Shown here in pieces: positions 50,401 through 61,500 of a DNA stretch of 64,000 nucleotides. Position 1 is the stretch's first letter. Every line of letters begins with the position of its first letter. This stretch comes from Chromobotia macracanthus (lineage: Eukaryota > Chordata > Actinopteri > Cypriniformes > Botiidae). Under the pieces are notes generated by a model, which was not told the origin of the DNA, did no database searches, and was given only the letters and a program-made list of their open reading frames with translations. Made by a program: the position numbers and the translations under genes. The DNA lies in NCBI GenBank assembly GCA_036877525.1, contig JAZGTH010000001.1, positions 11,184,001-11,248,000 of the forward strand, in the 5' to 3' direction.

Positions 50401-52609
50401 TCTGATGGTTAATTAGAATTTCCAACTCCTGGTTGAACTGACTCCATATTTCTCAGGAAAAAATAGTTTGAAGAATCTTGAAAGGTTAATGTGTAGAGCA
50501 TTTCAACGTGCTTACAATGAATCATCCAGAATAATAGCTTCTGTGGTTTTACAATTAAGGAAGTGTATTCTTTTTGCAGTTGAACTGAAAAGGTGGATTT
50601 TGGGAACTGGGTGGCCTGGGAGAACGTAACAGTATAGCTACACAGCTGCTGCAGTCAGCACAGGTTCTGTGTTGGCTTCTGCTAAATGCCACAAAGGGAA
50701 AGCCTCAGTTTAGGGGACAAAAACACAGAATCCTATGATGGAAGTGGAAGGAACCTAGCATTAATGTTTTTAAGTGTGTTAAATTTCAATCCCACAGTCG
50801 GGCTTGTCTGAACTGATATGCATGTGCTGAGACATTGATTTTTGAATTTATGGAGACAACATTTTGACTGTAAAGCAAAGCTCAGATTTTCTTGTTAATA
50901 AATCGGTTTGTGTCTTGTAGCTGGCAGATTGCTTATTCTGCAGATCAACTTGCAACAGCTTTAGAGAGATTTGCTGGATTGTGTTTAGTCAGAATGGAGA
51001 AAGTCAGAAAAAATCTGTTCCAAATCTGTTGCTGTGGATTTGTAACCACAAAGCAGATTTGAAGTTTTTACAAGCTGGAAATGTTTTAAAATATTCAAAT
51101 TTCTATTATCCTTTTTGAATTTTGAACATATTCTAGTCTGTGAACTTACAAACTATCTTGTTCAGCAGGTTCCTTCACTTTAGAAATAATGTCTTTTCCA
51201 GCATTCAACAGAAAAACTGACAGCTCGTATTAAACACACATAACATCAAGCATTTTGGCCCTGGCTCTATTACAAATTACAATAATTAATTTTTATTTAC
51301 TTAGAAAACTTCTGGTGTCTACAGTGGCAGTTTTCTGCTTCATGGAAACTGTCCATTTATCCCAAGGCCAAAGACACATGACACAAGTTTTTTATTGGGC
51401 ACAGCAGGTGAGTGGCAGAGGGCCAGCCCACCCACGCTCGAGGAAGAGGGGAGCCGGGTGTAACCTAAGAGTAGTGGGTTATGCAGGGGTTTTCAGGGGC
51501 ATGGATGCCAAGTGCAGGGACTCAATCTGGCAAATTCTGCTTGAGTTAGGAGCTGGCACCAGGATCAAAGTGGCCCCCTGTGGACGTTGATACTAAATGT
51601 TGCTGATACCATGTCAGGAGAAAGAATATGCTGATATCTAGATTGCACAAACAGGTTAGGGCTTCCTGTCTGAGCAGACGGTCAGAATAAATAATCTGAA
51701 GTGAAAGGGCTTCAGAGGGCAGTGCCTTAGAACAACAATTTTACTCCATTGGTAAACTGTAGCGTTGAGTCTGCTACAGTAGGATTAGTGACACTACATC
51801 AAGTATGGATTCCCCTTGACAGACATAGACAAAATAGACTACATCTCAGCTTTAATGCCAAACAGAGTGTGTGGCATAACTAAGTCTATGCCTAAAACTG
51901 AAAAAAAAAAACAGATCAATCTGTGGAGCCCACAGTTATTAACAAAAGTATATCTTATACTGTGCACAAATGCTAATAATGGGAAACACTATTTCTGTAT
52001 GTAACAAAACAGTGCACCAGTATTACCTATTACCACATCATTTAATTGCATGGCACTGTTCTGAGTCAGAAAATCAGAGTCAGAAATCCTCTCTATTGTC
52101 TCCTGCATGTTCTGAACACAAGAGCGCTGAGATTTTTCCCTCTGTCTTTTGTTGAAATGACTGAGGTTCCTAAGGTTCAGGAAGGCTCCTAATGTAAAGC
52201 CCCTATCAGCACCAGCAGATGTGCTGAGATACAGACAGAGACACAGAGGAGGGCTTGATGCCATCACACGTGTTGACGCCACACGGTCCAGAGTTGTCAA
52301 AACTATCAGGCTTCCATATCTTAAACTGAAATGGAAAATAAAGAAAAAAATAGAAAGGAAAGGATATATATCATCTGTAGGTTAAACTAACACAGTTGTC
52401 AGGATAGGGATACTCTTAAAAAATATTGTTCCTGAGGAAATACGTCCACATGCCTATACAGCTGTGACATTTTGGATTGGGGAATACTTACTTTGCAAGG
52501 AAGTATTGCGTGTTACAAGCATAATCGTAAATATGTTCTGTTTATTAATTACCATACTGTATACTGCCTTCTTATTAATTTATTCTTTTATTCATTCATT
52601 ATCCTTCAC
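44437..52609. other. Intergenic DNA between cfap144 and dmrt2b, second part
   Basis: No gene recognised. Some stretches are less AT-rich (about 48540-48780 and 51410-51590) but carry no convincing coding signal. A pyrimidine-rich patch lies at about 49570-49800. Confidence 0.6.
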
Positions 52610-52800
52610 TTTATCCACGGGTTGTGGAGACTGACCTTCATCCCTACTGCTTCACATTCGACTGTAAACTATCCCAGTAGATGTTGCAGGTCACAGGCCG
52701 ACAAGGCCATCAGGACAACATCATTGGCAAAAAGCAGCGATGCCACCTTGAAAGCCCCCAGCTGGACCCCCAGCTTTTGTCTAAAAATAAGGAGCAAGAA
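52610..52800 (-). mobile_element. Decayed LINE reverse-transcriptase fragment
   Basis: The minus strand reads LGAFKVASLLFANDVVLMAL, then DLQHLLG, an in-frame stop, then FTVECEAVGMKVS. This is the palm region of a non-LTR reverse transcriptase, whose catalytic FADD box reads FAND here. The element is a short dead remnant of a fish LINE; the clade is not determined. Confidence 0.75.
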
Positions 52801-54007
52801 CACTGCCTACAGTTCTATAAAATAGGCATTATTTTACAATAAACATGGAAAAAGTATGCTACACCATTGTTACATGAATTCATAATTGCATGTAAGTGGC
52901 ATCCAAAATCATTGTAAAATGGCATTCATTGCACACATTTGACCAAACGTGACCAAGCTGCTGTTGCTTGTAGAAGTAAACAGCTGGAAAACTTAAGTAT
53001 ATGTGAGTAACACATATTTATTTATATAACAGTTATTTCTAAATGTAATATAAAATGTAACTGTATATAATAGTTGTGTTTTTACTATAGTTCTGTTGCT
53101 TCTATTTTATTAAAGCAATTATACCATTTGAGCCCATGGGCTACTGGACCCCATGAGACATACTGATTTATTTTGGCAAGCCCAGTATTCCATGCATACA
53201 AAAAACACACTTACTGTGTACAGTGCACAGTTCGTATATACAATATTTCATGGAACAGTAAGATTTGTATGTTTGTATGCTTATTCTAAACATAGTCATG
53301 TACATTAGTACCTGAAGATTAAGGTGTATGAAAATTCTGATTAAGATATAGAATGAATTTTGAAAGAAAACATGACTAAGTTGTTCTCCTGAGGTCATAT
53401 TAAAATTGTTCCTTGCTTCTGGGCCCTCAGGAACATGCAGTATGTATATTTCTGCTCATGTTTCAACCATTTTGTTTACACTGTGGGTTGGTTCCTGTCT
53501 GAGAGGCCTTTTCATCATTACTTTTCTTTAAATTTAAGAATATTTTATGAACACCACAGAAGCAGTTCAAAGAAGCTTTGTGGGAGCCTGTAGTTTAAAT
53601 ATACAGATCATCACTTCAATCCAACCACATTGAAAATCATTATTAATTCACAATAAAAGAAGAGAGAAACTAAACTCTTGATCTCAGCCTTTGATCCCCA
53701 GCTAACATCAGACTTTTTTTGGTTTATGGTAAAAATATGAATCATTAAGAAATTAGGTTAGTGATGACTATGTAAAAGACAGAATATTACAATATTAATC
53801 TTACAATGAAATGTATCCAAAATAATGAAATAGAAAAGTAAAATACATTTGTATTTCATACTGTGTATTTCACAATTTCTTAATGTTGAATTCAACAGGA
53901 CTAAAAAAATGATTCAAACAACATTTTATACATATGCCAATAATGCTTTGAGAAGCCTAAACCTGCAGTTATAAATTAAACAAAAGTGATTAATTAATCC
54001 AAGATAT

Positions 54008-54013
54008 TTTATT
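54008..54013 (-). terminator. Candidate poly(A) signal of dmrt2b
   Basis: AATAAA on the minus strand about 70 nt beyond the stop codon. Confidence 0.5.
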
Positions 54014-54080
54014 AAACTGCCTATTAAGAAAGTAATTATGTTCTCCAGTGAAACAGAAATTGAAAGAGCAACTCCTATCA

Positions 54081-56786
54081 TCATCTCATGAGCAAAGCCT
54101 CTACAGAAAACGGCAATGGCTGTTTTACAGCTTTTTTGAGGGAGTCTTGATTTACACCCCCCACACTGTCCAGTGGCACCTCATGTCCTAATGACCTGCT
54201 GCATTTTTGTGGTGATTTAACTTGTACCAACATGTCCCCCATAGTCAGCGAGGGAAGAATGTCTTGCTTTGACATAGTGTCATCAGCAAAACTTTTTGAC
54301 TTGATAGAAGACAGATGGGCAGAATAGTTCTCCGGCAAGGTCTTAGCCATGTTGACACCCGGGCTCACAATGTAGCAATGTGGTGGAGACAGATCTGAAG
54401 GCAATGACAGACATTCCTGACTAAAATCCCTCTCTGTGAAAACCTCCCAGTTCTCGCTATAGTCTAGAGTTTTGGAACTGAGCATGTGTGCATGGTGAGG
54501 GAGCTCACAGTCAATCAAATTTGTTCTGGTTTTGGGAACGTGCATGTATGTGGGCATGATTGAGTCTGACAATGGGTAAAAAAATGGTAGGGAGGTGGAA
54601 GGCATGACGGCCTGAAGAAGAAGAGCAGGTAACTCCTCCATCTCTCTCTGCCTCTTCTCTCTTTCCACCATCACACTGTCCAGTTCTTTATCCGCAAACG
54701 CTCTCCTCTTCCTCATCCGAACACTGACTGTAGTGTCCTGGATCCTCTTTGGCCAGTCCTCTGGCACAGGTGGCTTGTAGCCTATGGCATGACATAGATG
54801 AGTATTTAAATAAATGATTTTTAAGATTTTTGTTAATTTTTAGACTGTAACATGCTTAACCTTTTGCGATCTATTGCATTAAATTGATGGCATAACATAT
54901 GTTTACATGAAGCTATTGGTTATACTATAAAAATCATGATATTTAACATAACTTTTCAAAGCAGGTGGGTTACTAAAACATTTTAAGTTGCAGACAAGAG
55001 AAAATTCTATCTCAAAGATTTGAGTTGAGTGTTCCATACAGTTTATAAATATAGTTCTTAATTACTCTCAAATTATGAATGTGAAAATAATTTCACACTC
55101 AGTTTTGGGAGAATTAAGAGAAGTGTTCCATTAACTCTTTGTGGAACTCATATAAATTAAAATACATAACCCCCTTAAATTATTACAATGAAACAATAAC
55201 TCGTTAAATAAATGCAAATGACAGTACCAAAAAATCAGTTTGACCTTAATGTTGACACAGCAAGAAACACATCAGGGAAAACCAAACTCCAAAGCAGACA
55301 TATGAGCCAATTTTCTGTAATTCCACTATCCATTTGCATAATTTTAATTAATTTAAATAAACACAAACAGATCGATTCCCGAAAGAGGGCTCTGTAGCAT
55401 AACGGTGAACTAATCCAGTTTCTACAGATGTCACCATTGAGGGTGCAATTGTGTTAATGAGGTGTGCATTAATTAAGACTCACCCTCCAGAATACTCTTT
55501 GCCAGGAGACTAGGTGCTCTTGAAAAGCGCTGGTAGGCTGAGCGTTTGAGAAGAGAGCTGTTTTTATGACCTTTTTTACCCTGTCAGAGAGAAGATACAA
55601 TTTATTATTCATGGGATGTCATTCATTCACGGACTAGATAAAAGATACTTAAGCTAAAGAAAATAACCACTTATTTACAATGAGTCCGTTGGGTGACTTG
55701 TTGTTCTTTCACCTGTTAGTCATTGCTCAGGATTTATTTTAAAAATGCAGTTCATTAAGGTACTTTACCTTAAAAACTATTAAGATTTTTATCACACTCA
55801 GAAACAAAAGTAAAGCATTAATTAATACTATGTTTTGGAAATGGTGAAACACATGTCAGACACAATAAAACTCTTCAGTTTTACCACAAAAAGTGGTTTC
55901 AGAAATGATCATTTAAGGTGTCATTGAACTAACATTTATTTTTTCATCTTATTTTTTTAAATAATTTTTTTTGGTGGGGTGGGGTGGGGGGGGGTTAACG
56001 TGCCAGGGTTATACCATGCGGTTTTAAATATGACTATAATCTACCATGCTATTCTATAATAAAGTGTCATAATGTGTAAAACATGAATATAATAGGATGT
56101 GTATGATAATGTTTGCAAGTACAGTGGTATATATACTGTACAAGCACCGTGTATTACCATCTGATCCATCACTGTACACATACTGCAAAGCCACAGTATG
56201 TGTAAAGGCAGTTTATGCAACATTGACAGTGTTTCTGGCAGAAATCGAGTTAATAGAGGTAAATGTGTTCATTGTATGTGTATAAAATGTGTATAAATAT
56301 AGGCTCTTTTTACATAACTGCACAAATATTAATTCAGTTTACTGAAGCACTGACAAAACGAGCACGAATGCAAATGCAAATTGCAAATGTTTTGCAAGTA
56401 ACATTTTGTTCTTCTTTTAAAAAACACAGAACTTGAAACTAAAAGTGCAGTGAACCAACCTCCGTGGCCTGCTGTCTCCTGAGGGCGACTTGCGCTGCCA
56501 TCACCCTCTGTCTTTCCACGACGAGCAGACAGTTGGCGCACTGACAGTCACGCCAGCGGCACAGGCGCTTGTGGCCCTTGAGGCGCGACACCACGCCGTG
56601 ATTCCTGCAGCGAGCGCACTTCGGGCTGCGGGTCAGCCTGCGCTGCGCCGGAGCCTCATTCGTCATCTCTGCCCCGGGCTCCCGTCCGTCAACTTTCTCC
56701 ACGTCAATCGCTTCATCCCATTCTGTTTTCGGTGCATCTAGGTGGGTCAAATCTACTCGTGAGTCTCTGTCTGGTTTAGTAGACAT
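54081..56786 (-). CDS. dmrt2b: DM-domain transcription factor, DMRT2 group
   Basis: Three minus-strand exons: 56460-56786, 55484-55580 and 54081-54781. Phases agree (0, then 1) and total 1125 nt, 374 residues plus stop. The DM domain spans about residues 52-108, with all zinc ligands present: C57, C60, H72, C76 and H63, C81, C83, C86. The recognition helix VVERQRVMAAQVALRRQQAT matches DMRT2. Two further DMRT2 marks follow: SRAPSLLAKSILEG across exons 2 and 3, and SVRMRKRRAFADKELDSVMV in exon 3. The C-terminal 180 residues are Ser/Pro-rich and poorly conserved. DMRT2-type factors bind DNA in the nucleus; fish dmrt2b has been linked to left-right patterning and Hedgehog signalling. The exon 1 donor (GAG|GTTGGT) is weak. 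Group assignment is strong; the 'b' label rests on recalled fish nomenclature and the lack of nearby dmrt1/dmrt3. An unseen non-coding 5' exon is possible. Confidence 0.9.
55973..55994 (+). other. G-quadruplex-forming G tract in dmrt2b intron 1
   Basis: GGTGGGGTGGGGT followed by nine G. Four or more G runs with single-T loops fit a very stable G-quadruplex. The G-rich strand is the template strand of dmrt2b; the transcript is C-rich. It sits between exons 1 and 2. Confidence 0.85.
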
Positions 56787-58164
56787 TTATATGAAAACGC
56801 ACTGCTAAATAAGAGCGCTTCCCTTTATTCCATAAATAATCTTTAAAACCCTTTTGAAAAAGGCAGTTTTCATCCACCGACGACACTTGTTATAGGCAAA
56901 CGTGGTATGTCTCCATGCGCAAGCAAAGAAAAGTCTTAGTGGAAAGTGCAGGCAGACTTTTGAAATGTTAAGCCATTCAGCTGTGCTGAGGAATCTGGAC
57001 TGTTTGCTGGAAGGATGCCTCTCACCTGGTTTGCCAGTGGATATGCACTATCGGAATGAAGCAGTGCTCGATCTCATAGTTGCAAAGTTTCAGCTCACCT
57101 TACTTCTCAATATTTAACTTGCATCGTTGTGAGTTATAGACAACGTCACAAGATTAACGCAAACCCCTCCTATCGGCTCGTGTTACTCTGACCTAAAGCT
57201 ATCAACCCAAGACAAAGCCTTTATACTTCTATTGTACTGTAGTTATATTAATTATATTTATTGTAGGGCTTCTTTATATAAATTATACATTGTAATGTCA
57301 TCTTAAGGTTTTGGGGGGAAACTAGTGTAACTAACTAAATTATATTGCTAACACAGCAAGTTACAAAAGTTATCAGTCAGGTAACATTTGAAAACAATTT
57401 CCAATGAATTGTCTGTCATTATTTCAAATTTTGTAATGACATCTAATAAATAATGATCTAAAATATCTTTGCCTTTATTCTGATTGTTAAACTACACCTC
57501 CACAAACAGGAAAACAAGTTTTAATCAATAAAATGAAAATGTGCCAAGGAGAAATCCTGATATTAACACTTTGAATGAATTTACAATAGAAAGGAAAACA
57601 AACATTCTGGATATTAAGGAAAATCTCAAAAAAAAAAAATCTGTCAGTTTAACCTTTTAGCACTGTAAATGTTGAAAATGCTAAAAAAACTATTATATAA
57701 CAAAAACATAGAACAGTTTTTGTTTTGATGGTCATATATTGTTGGTGTAAGCACAAGGTCAATGGAAATTTCTTATAGCACTTGTATTGCTTGCTAAATT
57801 AAAGGCAGCGTAGGCTGCCTTTAATCTTTTCCAAAAACATTTTTGCTAAGCGGTTTGAAAGTCACATCCTGATAGCAATCACTAAGTAAAGTGTTCTCAA
57901 TAAATGTATGTTGTTTATGTTATATAACTTCTGTGGAAGGCACAGAAGCATAAAATGTTTGTCCAATCATTGCATTCAGTCAGAATCTCTGCTAGCCCCT
58001 GCAAAATCACCTACCCTTCCTTTAAATAACTTTTAGTTTTTACACTGCTGTCTACTGTATCTCTGACATGACCAATTTTAATTCTAAAACCATAATTTTA
58101 AAAAGTCACCAAAGAGACTCTTACAAAGCGAACTTCTTTTTTGACTGGTGCTGAACTATGTTAT
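56787..58164. other. dmrt2b upstream region
   Basis: Probable promoter and 5' UTR of dmrt2b near the exon, then AT-rich DNA. No TATA box at a convincing distance and no other gene were recognised. A small hairpin AAAGGCAGC-GTAG-GCTGCCTTT lies near 57803-57824. Confidence 0.5.
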
Positions 58165-58512
58165 TTGCAGTGGTTCCATAGAAGAACCATTTTTGGTTCC
58201 CCAAAGAATTTCTCAGTCAAAGGTTCCTAAAATAATAATTTCTTTCTTACTGTTTTATAGTCTGCAATACCATTTACGCATTTGGCAGACGCTTTTATCC
58301 AAAGCGACTTACTGTGTATTGAAGTTATACATTTTCTTAGTACATGTACTCCCTGGGAATTGAACCCACGACCTCTTGAGCTGCTAACGCAATGCTCTAC
58401 CACTGAGCTATAAAACACCCTTTAGTGCATCAGAAAGGTTTCGTGAATGTTAAAGGTTCTTTATGGAACCATACTGCCCGACAAACAACCATTAAGGAAC
58501 CCTTTTTTTAGA
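58165..58512. mobile_element. Teleost MITE interrupted by a SINE
   Basis: The left part (58165-58270) has GTGGTTCCATAGAAGAACCA and AAGAATTTCTCAGTCAAAGGTTC. The right part (58419-58512) has GTTAAAGGTTCTTTATGGAA and ends AAGGAACCC. These are the two halves of a repeat I recall as common in cyprinids, built on GGTTCC/AAGAACC motifs with inverted ends. The SINE at 58271-58418 separates them. Confidence 0.7.
58271..58418 (-). mobile_element. tRNA-derived SINE nested in a MITE
   Basis: On the minus strand the head has A box TAGCTCAGTGGTAGAGC and B box GGTTCAATTCC. The tail is AGTAAGTCGCTTTGGATAAA, then AGCGTCTGCCAAATGCG, nearly perfect teleost SINE consensus from memory. It is the best preserved of the four copies here. 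Confidence 0.85.
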
Positions 58513-61500
58513 AGTGAATGGTTTTTGTAGATCATGTGTACACATTCTCACTATGTGGTTGGGTAGCTCAGAAAGGACAGTGGAATTGACCTCTGTGATG
58601 CCATCTTGTGGCCGATATTTGTACCGTCAGGACCTGCTGGACATGAAATATTGGTATATTGGGTGCCCCCCTCTGTCTCATTCAAGTAATCGCACTCTGA
58701 TATATGTATGTATTAAATATGTATTGTCTTTTGCGTATTGTTAACACACTATACATTACCGGAACTAATTGTGCGCGTGACAGTGGTTCTTAAACCATCT
58801 GTGAATATTCATAATAAAGTATTATTGTGATTTATCACTAAAGCAATTATTTTTCTTTGATAAAGAAGCTTTTTAATGTTCTGTGTAATAAAAAAACACA
58901 TTTTAAATGCAATTACCAATGGAGTGTTACATTCAGCACAGCTTAATGTCCTCTGGGATAAAATTACCTTTTGATTTTTTTCCCTAATACACAAAATAGC
59001 AACACAAACCACCACAAAACAAAACCAGCACATATATTAGGTTAGTAAATTAGCCCCCAAAAGTGACGAACTAAAGAGATAATTGGTTTATCAATAAGCA
59101 AATTTTTGCTACATGTCCTCCATTACTCTAGATCCCTTTAAACAACATGATTTTTTTATTAAAATTAATTGTAGCATTTTTTCAAACACTTTACGTGGCT
59201 TCATCAATATTCCACACCAGAAATGTCAGGACAAAAATTCTTAGGGGGCAATATAAGATCCACTGTACACTATTAAAAGTCTGTGACTGTTTTATGTAGT
59301 TCTACACCTAGAGACACGAATCCTTAGTGGCCTCTAAACCTGCCAAGAATGTAGAGATGTTACTGTTTTCTACTTCCTTGGCAAATTAACAGAAGCTTTT
59401 ATGTTATAATTAAAATAAATGTGTCAGATCATGGGAACAAGATGGTGATAATGAGGACATTAATAACTCATTATGGTATAATATATAAATGACTTTGTTG
59501 TATGTGTATTTTGATGGCTGTGTGAACCAACACTTTGGGAGTGTCTGATTTTCTTTTCCTGTCTTGATACTATATCTCCAAGGATGATTAATTTGCTATC
59601 TCATAAATTAAATTATGTACAACATTGGGTATGTTTTAAATTCAATTTTTATTAAAACACTTTCATGTACTGTAGCTCTCTGCTAACCTTGTCCAATACT
59701 CTAGCAACTAACGTTATAGTAAAAGTAGATTCCCTACATTTGAAGATACTAAGAGTTTGACTTTCAAACTGAATAGGGTGTAGAATGTAAAGCACCAAAG
59801 TTGCAGAAATCACCTGGGATGTGTTCAAAATTCTCTCTGCTTAGCAGACTCTTCTCACATACACTCAACATTAAACTGTGAAAACACCCATTTTATTTTC
59901 AAACATCATGTATTTTACATGAGCTTTGGTTAGCTGACCCTTATGATTTAATATGAAAAATATAAAGCATGGTTATTTTATGTTTTCATTTCTAAGGTTG
60001 AAAGAAAAAAGTGAAATTTACTGTACCAGATCTATTTTCTACTTTCTCCAGATCAAAGGACATAAATGACTAGGAGACCAACAGATGAGATCAGATTTTG
60101 ACACACTGCATAATAATTTTTACCTATTTGCTAATGCAGTAAAAACATCAATATGCAATAAAATTAAAGTTTTATTAATTAAAATGTTATGAGTTATGTT
60201 ATGTTTCAGAGTTATGTTCTCTGAAAATACTTAACATCAATACATACATTTAATAAATGAATAATCTTAACATCTTTACAATTTTGCTCCTTAAAAACTG
60301 TATCTTGTTTTTAAGGAGTTTTAGATTTTTTACTAGAAAACAGGCAAAATTTCATGTTAAGAAAGTTTTTTGCAGTGTATCTACCCAGCTGATCAAACCC
60401 AAGAGTGCCAACGTCAAGACACCGTATATTGGTCTGACATGTTCTGTGCATTAGGGTACATGTAAAAGCATATACAGTATGTGCACTGAGAGGCTGGAGG
60501 TTAAACCTACAGCCTATGAAGAACCATGAAACACACATACAGTGACAGGACCCATGTGTGCTCCACGCTGCCTGATGCATAATGACCTGGAGAGAATCAT
60601 TAACCCAAAGTCAGTCGCCACAGTCAATTTCATCTGACACCTACTGTTGTTGTTTAATCCACCTTCCTTGTCGTTCCCCATTTCCCTTCTCTGAACAATA
60701 ACCACAGGGCTTAGGCTTAATGCTAAGATGTCATGACAGCAGATGTTGGCATGGAAAAGGTCTCTATGTTCCAAAGGCTTTGAAACTTCCATTAGCATTT
60801 CTCCTACTGCGTAAGAAATATTAACATTGTCAGATTGAATAGTTTTTTACTTTTTAGGGGTCATTACGTTTTTTGCAAGCATTTATTTTTAAATTTGTAT
60901 GCAGCAGCCTGTCTAGACAAACAGAATTGACATCCTATTGTTCATACATATAATATTTATGACATTTTGCAGCTTTCCTCTTTGCCTGTTAAAGCTTTAA
61001 TCTGTAACTTTTTTGTAAAAAATAAACAATAATCATAGTACATCAAATACATACCAGATCAGTGTTTAAAATTGTCTTCTAACCTTACCCCAATTTGTAA
61101 CAGTAAGTTTATAAGTAATGATTTTTAGGCTGAGCTGTTAAGTCCAATTTTGCAGTACACATCAGTTTGACTTAATTCATTTGCATGGTTACGTCCTGTC
61201 CTTAAACAGAAAGAAGATGGCTGGCTATCACGCGTGGTGGTTGCCAGAATTGTGGGGTGTTTGTAGCTTGTTCTTACAGCAGAATTTAAATTTGTCATTA
61301 AGGTTAATAACTTTGCAAGTAACTTGCAATTTTATGTTTCAAACAGACATGGTGAGTGAGAGGAAAGAGTAGTGCAGCTCTGAAGTATGTGCTTAACGTG
61401 TGCTACCACAAATCATAGCAAATCAATGTAATTATGTTTTTTCTTCCCGCAGAGTTTGCCATTTTACTGGACACTTACTATTGCAATTGTTCTTGATTCT

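Noticed and set aside
51255..51590. Plus-strand open frame of 111 residues
   Set aside because: Low-similarity, no splice context or domain; I could not tie it to any family.
56490..56741. Plus-strand open frame of 83 residues
   Set aside because: Antisense to the DM-domain exon of dmrt2b.
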